From: Sphingomonas citri
Lineage (GTDB): Bacteria > Pseudomonadota > Alphaproteobacteria > Sphingomonadales > Sphingomonadaceae
Direction: 5' to 3'
NCBI RefSeq assembly: GCF_019429485.1
Contig: NZ_JAHXZN010000001.1
Coordinates: 1,488,001-1,552,000 of the forward strand
Length of the DNA stretch: 64,000 nt
Positions 8,037 through 17,334 of this stretch are shown one piece after another. Positions within the stretch are counted from its first letter, which is position 1, and every line of letters begins with the position of its first letter. Under the pieces are notes generated by a model. The model saw nothing but the letters and a program-made list of their open reading frames with translations. It searched no databases and was not told the DNA's origin. A program made the translations under genes and the position numbers.

Positions 8037-9041
8037 ATGGCACTCAAGGATCTCCTGCCCTCGAAGCTCGGCTTCGGCGCCGCACCGCTCGGCAACATGT
8101 TCCGCGCCATCCCCGAGGACGAGGCGCTCGCGACCGTGGCAGCGGCCTGGGACGACGGCATCCGCTACTTCGACAATGCTCCCTTCTACGGCGCGGGCCT
8201 TGCCGAGATCCGCATGGGCGAGGCGCTAAAAGACAAGCCGCGCGACCAGTACGTCATAAGCACTAAGGTCGGCCGCATCGTACTCGACGAGGTCGAAGGG
8301 ACGCCGCGCGACAATGGCGAGAAGGGTGATGTGTTCGCCAACGGCCGGCCGAACAAAGTCATGAACGACTATTCGCACGACGCGACGCTGCGCTCGATCG
8401 AGGACAGCCTGAAGCGCCTGCAGACTGACCGTATCGACATCGTCTGGGTCCACGACCTGGCGCAGGATTTCTACGGCGACGCCTGGATCGGGAAATTTGA
8501 GGAGGCGCGCACCGGTGCTTTCAAGGCGCTCGACCGGCTGCGTGACGACGGCACGATCAAGGCCTGGGGGCTCGGCGTGAACCGCGTCGAGGCGGTGGAA
8601 CTGCTGCTCGATCTCGATGGCCCACGACCCGACGGCTCACTGCTCGCAGATCGCTACACCTTGCTCGACCATGACCGCGCGCTCGAGCGACTAATGCCGA
8701 AGGTCGCCGACCGTGGCCTGGGCATCGTCGTCGGCGGCCCGTACAGCTCAGGTGCGCTCGTCGGCGGCCCGAACTTCGAATATGCTCCCGCCTCCCCCGA
8801 GATCCTTGCCAAAGTCGCCGCCATCAAGGCGGTCGCCGATCACCACGGCGTCAGCATGAAGGCCGCGGGGTTGCAGTTCTCGCTCGCCAATCCCGCGGTC
8901 GCAGCGGTGATCCCCGGCGCCAGCCGGCCGCAACGCATTGCGGAGGACACGGCGGCCCTGAAGGAGCCGATCCCTGTAGATTTCTGGCGTGAGCTGCGCG
9001 ACGCAGGTCTGATCGATAGGGCGGCACCATTGCCACGCTGA
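8037..9041 (+). CDS. Aldo/keto reductase (aldose dehydrogenase-like)
   Basis: A 334-residue cytoplasmic NAD(P)-dependent oxidoreductase of the aldo/keto reductase superfamily. ATG 8037 is preceded by AAGGA at good spacing. The catalytic tetrad is visible: Asp46 and Tyr51 (YFDNAPFYG), Lys77 (ISTKVGR) and His139 (IVWVHDL). The length and the EGTPRDNGEKG insertion resemble the D-threo-aldose 1-dehydrogenase / pyridoxal 4-dehydrogenase branch, so an aldose or pyridoxal is the likely substrate (inference). It is a single gene: the preceding 260 bp (7777-8036) contain no recognisable feature, and repeat copy 2 follows. Confidence 0.88.
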   Translation: MALKDLLPSKLGFGAAPLGNMFRAIPEDEALATVAAAWDDGIRYFDNAPFYGAGLAEIRMGEALKDKPRDQYVISTKVGRIVLDEVEGTPRDNGEKGDVFANGRPNKVMNDYSHDATLRSIEDSLKRLQTDRIDIVWVHDLAQDFYGDAWIGKFEEARTGAFKALDRLRDDGTIKAWGLGVNRVEAVELLLDLDGPRPDGSLLADRYTLLDHDRALERLMPKVADRGLGIVVGGPYSSGALVGGPNFEYAPASPEILAKVAAIKAVADHHGVSMKAAGLQFSLANPAVAAVIPGASRPQRIAEDTAALKEPIPVDFWRELRDAGLIDRAAPLPR

Positions 9042-9060
9042 CCCATAACCGCTCGTTCAC

Positions 9061-9145
9061 CGCCAGCTACCTGGACCCACAACCGGTCACTCAGGGCCGC
9101 CTGCCGGTCCCCCAACTGCGGACGCTCGTTCAGTTCGGCTTCCGA
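9061..9145 (+). repeat. Dispersed intergenic repeat, copy 2
   Basis: Contains GGACCCACAACCGGTCACTCA followed by CCCAACTGCGGACGCTCGTT and a divergent tail. The minus-strand frame is open (L-N-E-R-P-Q-L-G...L-S-D-R-L-W-V). The rest of the 404-bp gap 9042-9445 shows nothing else that I can support. Confidence 0.75.
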
Positions 9146-9445
9146 GTACGTCACCCGTGACGTTGCTACGGGTCGATCGGGAGCAGCTGTGCGGCCGGCT
9201 CGAAGGTCGCTGCCGTCCCTGAATGGGCGACATGGTCTCTTTTGCTCCTCGTGTTCGCGCTCGTCGGTGCCGCGGTCGCCTCTCACCGCGCGGCGTGCGC
9301 AGGCCGACGCGAGTTTAGCGGAGCTCATGCGCCTATGACCGACACGACATGCCCATTGTGTCACTCCGATCCGGATCGACAGCGATGACACCTCCCGATC
9401 CTCTGGGTTAGGCTCGCACCCGACTTAGACGGGGAGACTGTCGCG

Positions 9446-10510
9446 ATGCGGAAGGTATGGCTGACGGCAACGGCGTTGTGCGGGACCATAGCGTTCTCCG
9501 CCGCACCTGCGGCTTATCGAACTCTCCCGGTACCCGCGGACAAGGGCTGGATGCACGCGCAGACGAAGCTGATCCTGCGCGCGCAAATGGCAGGCCTCGC
9601 TCGCACAGGGCTGAGCGACTCGACCGCGACGGAGCATGATATCGCCGCGCAGTTCGAAAAGGCGGACCACTCGATCAGCGCCACTCTCTATCTGTTCCAC
9701 TCTGCACTACCCGAGCCCACTGTCTGGTTCGATCGATCGCGCCTCGCGCTCGAGCAGCGCGATCTTTTCCGCCACGCCGCGCCGGCGAGCGAGGCGCCGG
9801 TCGCCTTTGCCGCCTCTGGTACCGTCGCGTCGTCGCTGCGGCAAACCTACGCGATGGTCGACGGTCCTTTCCGCAGCACCGCTCTGGCAGTGATGCCGCT
9901 CGGTGAATGGTTGGTCGTCGTGCGGATGTCGGCGAAAGAGAAGGCCGCCACTCTGGACCGGCAGATGAGCGACTTCATCTCTGCGCTTCGCCTACCGGCC
10001 GATCCGTCTGCGACGATTGCAACGCCGGTCGTCGCGTGCGCCACGCCCCTTCATTTCACGAAAGCGAAGATGGTGAAACCAGAACCCACGGATCTGCTGG
10101 TCTCGTTGATCAGTGGCGCGGCGGCGCGCGAAACGAAGGATCAGCCAGCCCCTCCCCGGCGTCATTGGTGCCGCGAGGGCGATCCCGGCGACGGCTTTGC
10201 GGCTTATCGGGCAGATGACCAGACCGGCGACGCCAGCGGCTACACGCTGGCGATGCAAGACGCGGGTCGTGTCGTGTGGGTCAATCCAAGCCTGATGTCG
10301 CAACTGGATGGGGAGCCAGCCGGCGGCGCGAAGAAGGCGAAGATCAACTACACGGTGACCCTCGCCGACGTCGACGGACGCTCGCTTACCTTCCCTTCCT
10401 TCGCCGGCCTTCCGGCACCGCGGCAGGTGTATGAAGCGGTCGCCAAGCAGCGACCGGTTGGGATGGCGAAGGGCAAGCAGGTAACGCTCGACAGCAACAC
10501 CTTCAAATAA
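9446..10510 (+). CDS. Exported hypothetical protein
   Basis: A 354-residue protein with a classical signal peptide (MRKVWLTATALCGTIAFSAA, cleavage near APAA at residue 23), so it acts in the periplasm or outer membrane. ATG 9446 has GGGGAGA at a suitable distance. No domain was recognised. The mature part has several paired segments (WFDRSRLALEQRDLF; TALAVMPLGEWLVVVRM) and a second half with Cys residues at VVACATP and RHWCREGD. It is flanked by repeat copies 2 and 3 and looks like a single gene. No function can be given. Confidence 0.75.
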   Translation: MRKVWLTATALCGTIAFSAAPAAYRTLPVPADKGWMHAQTKLILRAQMAGLARTGLSDSTATEHDIAAQFEKADHSISATLYLFHSALPEPTVWFDRSRLALEQRDLFRHAAPASEAPVAFAASGTVASSLRQTYAMVDGPFRSTALAVMPLGEWLVVVRMSAKEKAATLDRQMSDFISALRLPADPSATIATPVVACATPLHFTKAKMVKPEPTDLLVSLISGAAARETKDQPAPPRRHWCREGDPGDGFAAYRADDQTGDASGYTLAMQDAGRVVWVNPSLMSQLDGEPAGGAKKAKINYTVTLADVDGRSLTFPSFAGLPAPRQVYEAVAKQRPVGMAKGKQVTLDSNTFK

Positions 10511-10588
10511 GGCGGTTCGCTGCCGGATTTGGGCAACCGCGGATTAGCAGACCCGCTGCTCACGAGGCGTCGCCCGCGCTATGACCCA

Positions 10589-10755
10589 GCTTGGGCGCTT
10601 GCGGCCCCCTCCCCTTTCGTGGCGAGGACCCAGCATCGGTCACTCAGACGCCCCTCCCCGCTTCCCAACTCCGGCCGCTCGTTCACCTCGCCGCTCGAGC
10701 CTTTCAGGTGGTCCGCAGCTGTGCGGCTGGCCGTATTTGGCAGGATAGCCGCCGT
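10589..10755 (+). repeat. Dispersed intergenic repeat, copy 3 (near full length)
   Basis: One of the best copies: TTGGGCGCTTGCGGCCCCC, CGAGGACCCA, CGGTCACTCA, CTTCCCAACTCCGGCCGCTC, GTTCACCTCGCCGCTCGAGC, a CGCAGCTGTGCGGCTGGCC segment and a short tail. The minus-strand frame is open from a GTG (V-N-E-R-P-E-L-G...L-S-D-R-C-W-V). Confidence 0.85.
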
Positions 10756-10777
10756 TCATGGCTGCACCGATAAGCCG

Positions 10778-11119
10778 TTAGCCGATCGTCCCGAGCCACA
10801 AGAAGCCCCAGACCGTGGCTGTCAAAATCCAGAGTGCGACGGCGGATTTAGTCCATCCTCGCAATGGAAGCACGAATATGCCGGTCCAAAGGCAAACGAC
10901 CGACCATTGAAGCCAACAAGCTCAAATTGGAAAGTTCCACTCGTTTTCATGATCACTTCGACCAATCGTATATGGCATTGTGGCTATGCTGTAGATTAGC
11001 CAGAGCAGGCCTGCCCCAAATACCACGGTCTTCCAGGTATCGTGAGGAAATCTAAGCCTTACCTCAAACATAGGTGCACCCGCGACGCAATCAGGCTGAG
11101 AGCATAGCATCTTTGCCAC
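10778..11119 (-). pseudogene. Small membrane protein interrupted by an in-frame TGA
   Basis: The frame opens at ATG 11119 (or ATG 11071, MFEVRLRF) and encodes one membrane segment (VVFGAGLLWLIYSIATM). It meets TGA at 10922-10924 and continues in the same frame through two more hydrophobic segments (LQWSVVCLWTGIFVLPLRG; AVALWILTATVWGFLWLG) to TAA at 10778-10780. The continuation is clearly membrane-protein-like, so a three-helix protein has probably been cut by a nonsense mutation, for example TGG to TGA. There is no sign of a selenocysteine system. The gene is bracketed by repeat copies 3 and 4. No family was recognised. Confidence 0.6.
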
Positions 11120-11128
11120 TGTCGGCTA

Positions 11129-11282
11129 CTGGGCGCTTGCGGCCCCCTGCCCACTCGAGCGGACGACCCAACTCCGGTCACTCAGGGCCACCTGGCGCCC
11201 TCCCATCTTCGGACGCCTGTTCATCTCGCCGATCGGGACTTCTAGACGTGCGCGCCGCTGTCCGGCTGGCCTGATTAGGCGT
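11129..11282 (+). repeat. Dispersed intergenic repeat, copy 4
   Basis: Begins TGGGCGCTTGCGGCCCCCTG, then ACCCAACTCCGGTCACTCA, the block GGGCCACCTGGCGCCCTCCC shared with copy 15 at 49.7 kb, ATCTTCGGACGCCTGTTCAT, and the CTGTCCGGCTGGCCTGATTA end. The minus-strand frame is open (M-N-R-R-P-K-M-G...L-S-D-R-S-W-V). The rest of 11283-11469 shows nothing recognisable. Confidence 0.85.
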
Positions 11283-11469
11283 TGCCGCCTCCTCCCTTAA
11301 GTGGCGAGGCCTTAGAAGCGGATGTTCTCGGCGCGTCGTCGTTCGCCCGATAGGATTTCACGAAGGTCGCGCCGGCCGCATCCTGTCAGACCGGCTGATC
11401 GGACCATTGTGCGAAGCCATGTGACAATCGTTGTCGTTGATCGTTGATGATGCCGCGAAGGGAGAGGCT

Positions 11470-12237
11470 ATGGTGGAGGGTAAGGTCGCGATCGTGACGG
11501 GGGGCGAGTCCGGGATCGGAGCCGCCTGCGCGAAGGCGCTGGGCGACGCCGGCGCGAGCGTCGTCATCACCTACTTCCGTGACAAGGAGGCGGCGGACGC
11601 CGTGTGCGCCTCGATTGGCGCCCCGGCGCGGGCTATCGCGGTGCAGACCAACGTCGGCGATGAGGCGCAGGTCGAGGCCCTTTTCTCGACCGCCGAGCAG
11701 ACCTTCGGCACCGTTACTCTGCTGGTCAACTCCGCCGGGCTCAACATGACCGGTGTGAACCTGGTCGACATGGAGCTGGCGCAGTTCGACCGGGTGATGC
11801 GATCCGACCTCTACGGGCCCTTCCTCACCTGCCGCCGCATGGTTCGCGCGCTAGAAGAAAAGGGCCTGAAGGGCCGCGTGGTCAACATTTCCTCGATCCA
11901 CGAGAGGGCGCCGCGCCCCGGCGGGGTCGACTATGATGCGGCAAAGGGCGGCCTGTCGCAGCTTACCGCGACGCTAGCGCTGGAACTCGCGCCCAAGGGC
12001 ATTGCGGTCAACGGCGTCGCGCCCGGCATGATCCTGACGCCCATGAACCAATCGGCGCTCGACGACCCGCGAGAATTGAAAGCCAAAGAGGCAGCGATCC
12101 CTTGGGGCCGCGCGGGGCGCCCCGACGAGGTCGCGACGCTGGTCAACTTCCTGCTGTCATCTGCCGCCGACTATATCACCGGCACCACCGTGACGATCGA
12201 CGGCGCACTGTCGCTCACCGTCGCGCAAGGCGCCTGA
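11470..12237 (+). CDS. SDR-family oxidoreductase
   Basis: A 255-residue short-chain dehydrogenase/reductase. ATG 11470 follows AGGGAGAGG. The cofactor motif TGGESGIG spans residues 10-17, NSAG is at 87-90, the catalytic serine is at 141-142 (NISSIHE), and the YDAAK motif gives Tyr155 and Lys159. The C-terminal half (VNGVAPGMILTP; YITGTTVTIDGAL) is typical of the classical SDR / glucose 1-dehydrogenase branch. Three bases separate its stop from the start of the GH130-like gene, so the two are probably co-translated; a sugar released by that enzyme is a plausible substrate (inference). Confidence 0.88.
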   Translation: MVEGKVAIVTGGESGIGAACAKALGDAGASVVITYFRDKEAADAVCASIGAPARAIAVQTNVGDEAQVEALFSTAEQTFGTVTLLVNSAGLNMTGVNLVDMELAQFDRVMRSDLYGPFLTCRRMVRALEEKGLKGRVVNISSIHERAPRPGGVDYDAAKGGLSQLTATLALELAPKGIAVNGVAPGMILTPMNQSALDDPRELKAKEAAIPWGRAGRPDEVATLVNFLLSSAADYITGTTVTIDGALSLTVAQGA

Positions 12238-12240
12238 GCA

Positions 12241-13155
12241 ATGCCGGCCCTTGTCGACCTCAATGTCGAGCAGATCGACGCAATCATCATCTCGGGGCCA
12301 CCCGCGGTGGCCCAGCGCGACTTGATGAGCCCCTATGTCTGGCGACGGCCGGACGGGAAGTTTGCCATGCTGGTCCGGGCCGTCCCGCGCGGCGACTACG
12401 ATCACGGCGCGGCGAGCGACACCGGCACGATCTGGCACGCGCTGTCCGACGACGGCCTGTCGTTCACCGTCGAGGGCGGCCCGGTGCTGACGCCCGGCCC
12501 CGGCCTTGATGACATCGGCGGATGCGAGGATCCCACCCCCGTCGTGCAGCCGGACGACAGTCTGGTCGTCTACTACACCGGCGTCGACGAAAGCCGCGCC
12601 CATGCGGAACTGCTCTACGCGACCGGCCCTTCGCTCCACCAGCTGACGAAACAGGGCGTCGCTATGCTCAACTCGCAGAGTGAGGGCAACATCAAGGAAG
12701 CGACCGTCGATCGTACGAAGTCCGGCGAATGGCGCATGTTCTACGAATATGCCCATGCCGAGGCGTCGTTGGTCGGGCTGGCGATCGGCCAGACGATCGC
12801 GGGACCGTGGGATCATCAGGTGCAGCCGTTCGCACCCAGGCCGGATGGATGGGACAGCTGGCATCTCTCCACCGGTCCGCTGCTGACCGACGACAAGAAC
12901 GTGCCGATCATGTTCTACAACGGCGCGACCCGCGACGCGCGGTGGCGGATCGGCTGGATCGCGTTCGACGCCGAGTACACGCGCGTCCTCGATCGCTGCA
13001 TCGAACCGCTCATCACCCCGCCGCCTGCGCTCGAGCGTACCGCGACCGACATCGCCTTCGCAGCCTCTGTGACCATCGTCGACGGTGCGATTTGGCTCTA
13101 CTATTCGTTGGCGGATGCCAAGCTCTTCAGGGCCATCGTTCGCCGTGGTCTATAG
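12241..13155 (+). CDS. GH130-like beta-propeller glycosidase/phosphorylase
   Basis: A 304-residue protein with repeated beta-blade patterns (SPYVWRRPDGKFAMLVRAV; IWHALSDDGLSFT; YYTGVDESRAHAELLYAT; MFYEYAHAEASLVGLAI). The motif GGCEDPTP at residues 93-100 matches the GGCEDPR signature of family GH130, which cleaves or phosphorolyses beta-mannosidic linkages. The arginine usual after EDP is replaced by Thr, and the chain is short for the family, so activity is uncertain. No signal peptide is present, so it acts in the cytoplasm on imported oligosaccharide. It is in an operon with the preceding SDR. A second, more canonical and exported GH130 lies at 49770-50903. Confidence 0.75.
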   Translation: MPALVDLNVEQIDAIIISGPPAVAQRDLMSPYVWRRPDGKFAMLVRAVPRGDYDHGAASDTGTIWHALSDDGLSFTVEGGPVLTPGPGLDDIGGCEDPTPVVQPDDSLVVYYTGVDESRAHAELLYATGPSLHQLTKQGVAMLNSQSEGNIKEATVDRTKSGEWRMFYEYAHAEASLVGLAIGQTIAGPWDHQVQPFAPRPDGWDSWHLSTGPLLTDDKNVPIMFYNGATRDARWRIGWIAFDAEYTRVLDRCIEPLITPPPALERTATDIAFAASVTIVDGAIWLYYSLADAKLFRAIVRRGL

Positions 13156-13157
13156 TG

Positions 13158-13293
13158 CCTCGACCCAACGCCGGTCACTCAGACGTCCCTCCCCGTTTCC
13201 CACTGCGAACGCTCGTTCATCTCGCCGGTTGAACCTCTCGGGCGTTCCGCGCAGCTATCGGGCTGGCCTGATTGGCAGGAAAGCGGCTAGTCG
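13158..13293 (+). repeat. Dispersed intergenic repeat, copy 5
   Basis: Contains CGACCCAACGCCGGTCACTC, AGACGTCCCTCCCCGTTTCC, GAACGCTCGTTCATCTCGCC, CGTTCCGCGCAGCTATCGGG and a TGGCCTGATTGGCAGGAAAG end. It lies 3 bp after the GH130-like stop codon. One base is missing relative to copy 3 between the CCACTG and CGAAC segments, which breaks the minus-strand peptide frame. Confidence 0.85.
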
Positions 13294-13505
13294 GGTTTCG
13301 GGAAGGCGACCCGCGTTATTTGCCGCAGCGATGACGTTCCATCTTCGACAACGATCCGTTTAGGGTCTTTTAGCTCTGGATGCCTTGGTAAGAACCGCGG
13401 ATAACGGTACGTCGACTTGGTGAGGTACGGCGTGGCTTTAATCCGAACTGCTCTTCTGGTTTGCACAGCCATCGTCGCCGATGCTACGACCGCCAAATCA
13501 GTCAC
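13287..13505 (-). CDS. Possible small hypothetical protein
   Basis: A 72-codon minus-strand frame next to repeat copy 5. The C-terminal half (TKSTYRYPRFLPRHPELKD, then RIVVEDGTSSLRQI) has a natural-looking composition, but no domain or paralogue was recognised and no strong ribosome site precedes the start. It may be a short real protein or a remnant. Confidence 0.35.
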   Translation of the reverse strand: MTDLAVVASATMAVQTRRAVRIKATPYLTKSTYRYPRFLPRHPELKDPKRIVVEDGTSSLRQITRVAFPKPD

Positions 13506-14044
13506 CTGAATCTCGCCACCGCAGGGCGAAGCGTCTAGTTTCCCGGCGCGGCCCTCGACCTATCCGCTTACTCAGGCCGACCTGCTTGCGCTTCGTCAGG
13601 CTCTGAGCTCAAAGGATGAGCGTACACCGAGGCAGCACTGCTTTGACAAAGAGCGTCGCAGGCTAGGCGGACACGTTACCGATCTCGCTGCAGCCACTAT
13701 TGACCTGAAGTTCAGTCAGCTGTGACATGCCGCTTGAAGGGTCTTATTTCTGGAACGACTGCTTCAGAGCACGACACTGCTCCCGCCCAGAGAGCACACG
13801 TGAGCGTTCGCCGGAAGGCCGATCTCGTCATGAGAGTTGCCCTACAGGGTTCTCGCTCGTCGGGGAGGGCGGCCGCTCGAACCGGCATGCTGCAACAGTC
13901 AGGTATTGTTCATGTTGCGGGATTGTCACACCGCTGTAAAAATTCGACATCCGGCAGGCCGGCGGTTTACCAGTGCGGCCGAAACGGCCAACCTTCCTGC
14001 CATAAGCGCCTTAGACGCGCGCACGACCAGGGAGAAAATCGATC
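13506..14044. other. Gene-poor gap before the large TBDT
   Basis: No supported gene was seen in these 539 bases. A plus-strand open stretch from about 13507 to 13725 reads like protein (YPLTQADLLALRQALSSKDE) but has no ATG, GTG or TTG start in a sensible place and is probably a remnant. The last 30 bases carry the ribosome site (AGGGAGAAAA) of the receptor that starts at 14045. Confidence 0.4.
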
Positions 14045-17000
14045 ATGTTCCGACTCTTGGCCGCTACCGCCCTCGTCAGCTCGATGAGCGTTTTGCCCGT
14101 AAGTGCTACAGCGCAGAACGCCGGATCACCGGCTCCGACGGACCAGCAAGACGATACGCAGAATCAGAGTTCTCCCATCGGCGGCGATGCTACTTCGGCG
14201 GTCGACACCAGCCCAGGCGGCGGCGTTGCCGACGTGGTAGTGACCGGTTCGCGCATCCGGCGGCCAAACCTCGAATCAACGGTCCCGATCGCCAGCATCC
14301 GCACGCAGGACATATACAGTCGCGGCGACCCGAACGTTGGCGAAGCGCTCAATGATCTGCCGCAACTGCGCAGCACCTACTCGCAGCAGAACCCGGGTCT
14401 GGGCATCGGTGTGGCAGGCCTCAACCTGCTCGATCTGCGAGGGCTTGGAGTTCAACGCACCCTCGTCATGGTTAACGGTCGGCGCCACGTGCCGTCCGAT
14501 ATTCAGAACACCGCCGCGGCCGTGGATATCAACACAATACCTACCGACCTGATTGAACGTATCGACATCGTGACGGGCGGCAACTCGGCAGTCTATGGCT
14601 CGGATGCCATCGGCGGTGTCGTCAACTTCGTTCTGAAAAGCAACTTCGAAGGACTCCAGCTTCGGGCCGGCGCGGGTGTTCCCGAATACGGGGCGGGCAG
14701 CAACCGCTACGTCAGCGGCATCGCTGGCAAAAATTTCGCGGACGGTCGAGGCAACGTCACGCTGGCGCTCGAGTATTCAAATCAAGATCGCCTGTTCGCT
14801 TCCGACATTCCATATCTGCGACAGAACAACGGCTTTATCACCAATGATGTCGACGGTGCCGGTCTGACGAACGGTAGTGACGGCATTCCCGACACGGTCT
14901 TCGGCCGGAACATCCGGTCAACGACGATCGCGCGGTACGGCTTGGTTCCCGTCGTCCAGACTCGGAACAGCGCTGCGCCGTGCGGCACGGGTATACCTAG
15001 CGGCACGGGCGCTCGCACCAATTACAATTGCAACTACATCTTTGACTCGTTCGGTAATCTGTCACTACAGACAGGCAATCGGGTAAGTACCGGTCCCACC
15101 GGTACTTTCCTAGGGGGTAATGGAGACAACGGTCGAGAGGATCGCCAATTCTCGGTCCTACCGCAAAATGAGCGTTTCACGGCCAATGTGCTCGCGCATT
15201 TCAAGGCCAGCGACGCGGCCGACTTCTTCGTAGAGGCAAAGTACGCGCGTGCCCACACCGTCGGCTCCAACTCCGGCCCCGCTTTCAACCAAGGTTTCAA
15301 TCAAACTTATTCGGACTACCGGGCAAATTACCGGCTGGATAATCCATTCCTAGGTTCACAGGCGCGCACTCTCCTGACCAACGCAATCCTAGCGTCGGGC
15401 AGCAATACGAGCCTGACCGGTGGTGGTGGCGCCCTGACGGCGGCGGATCGTGCGGCAATTGCGGATGGCAGCTACCGTTTCACCGTCGCGCGCAACTTTA
15501 CCGATCTGGGCATCCGTGACGAGGACACAGTTCGAGAAGTGTATCGTATCGTGCTTGGCGTGCGCGGAGACGTTACCGATCACGTCAACTACGAGGTTTC
15601 CGGCAACTACGGTCGCGCCGATCAGCGCATCCGTATTTTGGGCAACGTGAACCTGCAGCGCCTGTTGCTGGCGCAGGATGCCGGCGTAGACCCGAATAAT
15701 CCTGGCGCAGGTATCCAGTGCCGCTCGAAGTTTGACCCAACGGCTCGCGATCTGGTCGCCGATCTGGAGGGCAACTCGATCGCGGCTGATCGCCTTGCCA
15801 GCGATATCGCCGCCTGCGTGCCGTACAATGCCTTCGGCGGACTCGATAACTCGGCAGCGCGCAATTACATCGTGAGCAACGACGGCAGCCGCGGCAGGCT
15901 TGAGCAGTACAATGCTACGGCGTTCGTCAATGCGGACTCCGGTGGCTTCTTTAATCTGCCCGGTGGTGCGGTAGCTGTGGTTCTCGGTGGCGAATATCGC
16001 AAGGAGAAGGCGAGCTTCGTCGCCGACCCCGACGTTCGCGACGGGCTCACCTTCCTGAATTCGCTACAGACGTTCACCCCGCCGAGTCTGGAAGTGGTCG
16101 AGGGTTTCGGCGAGCTGAACATACCTATTTTGAAAGACATGCCCTTCTTTGAAAGCCTGACGGTTAGTGGTGCGGCACGTTACTCCCACTACAACCGCGC
16201 ATATGGCTCGACCGGTGGCGTATGGGCTTGGAACTTTGGCGGCGAGTGGGCTCCTATCCGGGATTTGCGTTTCCGCGCCAACTACGGCAAAGCCGTGCGC
16301 GCGCCCAACTACACCGATACGGCGACACCAGCGAATCAGGACTTCGCCAGTTTCCTCGATCCGTGCAATGCGGGTCGGATCGGTGCGGGCACGCCAGAGC
16401 GTGTTGGCAACTGCCAGGCGGCACTCGGCGCCAACCTTAACAACACAGACTTTCAAAATCTGACAAACTTGCAGTATTCTTTAGAGTTGGTCAACGGTCC
16501 CAACCCTAATCTCCGGGCGGAGTCTTCGAAGTCACTGTCAATCGGCGCAGTCATGACGCCGCGCTTCCTTCCGGGCTTCGACCTGACGATTGATTATTGG
16601 GACATCGACGTCAGTAACGTCATTACGGCCGCCACGGCGCAGCAGATCGTCGATCTTTGCTACGACCGTGGTCAGTTCTGCGACCTATTCCGGCGTTATG
16701 ACGGGACGGGCACCGGGCCTGGCGGCGAGGTCCCAGGGCAGATCTTGCAGGGCTCCCTGTTACAGTCCAGCCTCAACTTCGCTTCGTTGAAGCGTCGCGG
16801 CATCGACGTGCAGCTGAATTACAATCACAGCGTGGGTGAGAATGCGAGCCTAAACATCCGCTCCTTCTACACACATTCGTTGAAGAACAGCGATTACACA
16901 AACCCCACTGACCCGAACTTCGAAACGCGCAAGCGGATGCAGCTTGGCGATCCGAAGGATGAATTCACCTTTAACGCAGATCTGACACTGGACAAGTTCA

Positions 17001-17320
17001 CGATTGGATATGGTGCTCATTACATCGGCCCGATGTATACTACGCCTTACGCCAACATTTTCCCAATCAATGGCAATCCGCCGCTTAACGAGGATGCGCG
17101 TGATCGCCTTACCTATCCTAGCGTGGTCTACCAGAACGTGCGCTTCTCGCTTCAGGTGGGAGCGACCTCAGAAACGCGCAAGGGTGTGGAATGGTTTTTC
17201 GGCGTCGACAACGTGGGTAACGTGAAGCCTCCGCTTGGCGCTACTGGCACAACGGCTGATAGCGCGATCTACGATGTGCTTGGGCGGACCTATTACACTG
17301 GTCTGCGCGCGACCTTCTAA
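14045..17320 (+). CDS. TonB-dependent receptor, large
   Basis: A 1091-residue outer-membrane receptor. Its signal peptide (MFRLLAATALVSSMSVLPVS, cleaved near ATAQ) is followed by a Gln/Ser-rich linker, a TonB box (DVVVTGSRIRRP) and a plug domain (LNDLPQLRSTYSQQNPG; LRGLGVQRTLVMVNGRRHVP; IDIVTGGNSAVYGSDAIGG). The barrel is long and ends in the canonical YYTGLRATF. The plug type, with VNGRR and SAVYGSDAI, is the 'TonB-dependent receptor, iron/oligosaccharide' class that is expanded in sphingomonads; the substrate is unknown. Base composition is less GC-rich than in most neighbours. No partner genes adjoin it; the next gene is a recombinase homologue. A strong hairpin follows the stop codon. Confidence 0.92.
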   Translation: MFRLLAATALVSSMSVLPVSATAQNAGSPAPTDQQDDTQNQSSPIGGDATSAVDTSPGGGVADVVVTGSRIRRPNLESTVPIASIRTQDIYSRGDPNVGEALNDLPQLRSTYSQQNPGLGIGVAGLNLLDLRGLGVQRTLVMVNGRRHVPSDIQNTAAAVDINTIPTDLIERIDIVTGGNSAVYGSDAIGGVVNFVLKSNFEGLQLRAGAGVPEYGAGSNRYVSGIAGKNFADGRGNVTLALEYSNQDRLFASDIPYLRQNNGFITNDVDGAGLTNGSDGIPDTVFGRNIRSTTIARYGLVPVVQTRNSAAPCGTGIPSGTGARTNYNCNYIFDSFGNLSLQTGNRVSTGPTGTFLGGNGDNGREDRQFSVLPQNERFTANVLAHFKASDAADFFVEAKYARAHTVGSNSGPAFNQGFNQTYSDYRANYRLDNPFLGSQARTLLTNAILASGSNTSLTGGGGALTAADRAAIADGSYRFTVARNFTDLGIRDEDTVREVYRIVLGVRGDVTDHVNYEVSGNYGRADQRIRILGNVNLQRLLLAQDAGVDPNNPGAGIQCRSKFDPTARDLVADLEGNSIAADRLASDIAACVPYNAFGGLDNSAARNYIVSNDGSRGRLEQYNATAFVNADSGGFFNLPGGAVAVVLGGEYRKEKASFVADPDVRDGLTFLNSLQTFTPPSLEVVEGFGELNIPILKDMPFFESLTVSGAARYSHYNRAYGSTGGVWAWNFGGEWAPIRDLRFRANYGKAVRAPNYTDTATPANQDFASFLDPCNAGRIGAGTPERVGNCQAALGANLNNTDFQNLTNLQYSLELVNGPNPNLRAESSKSLSIGAVMTPRFLPGFDLTIDYWDIDVSNVITAATAQQIVDLCYDRGQFCDLFRRYDGTGTGPGGEVPGQILQGSLLQSSLNFASLKRRGIDVQLNYNHSVGENASLNIRSFYTHSLKNSDYTNPTDPNFETRKRMQLGDPKDEFTFNADLTLDKFTIGYGAHYIGPMYTTPYANIFPINGNPPLNEDARDRLTYPSVVYQNVRFSLQVGATSETRKGVEWFFGVDNVGNVKPPLGATGTTADSAIYDVLGRTYYTGLRATF

Positions 17321-17334
17321 CCGACGCTCACGTA

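Noticed and set aside
10922..10924. In-frame TGA as a selenocysteine codon
   Set aside because: No SECIS-like stem was seen after it, the protein is not a known selenoprotein type, and a nonsense mutation is simpler.
13507..13725. Plus-strand open stretch reading like a short protein (TQADLLALRQAL)
   Set aside because: No start codon or ribosome site can be placed; it may be a remnant, but there is not enough to call a gene.
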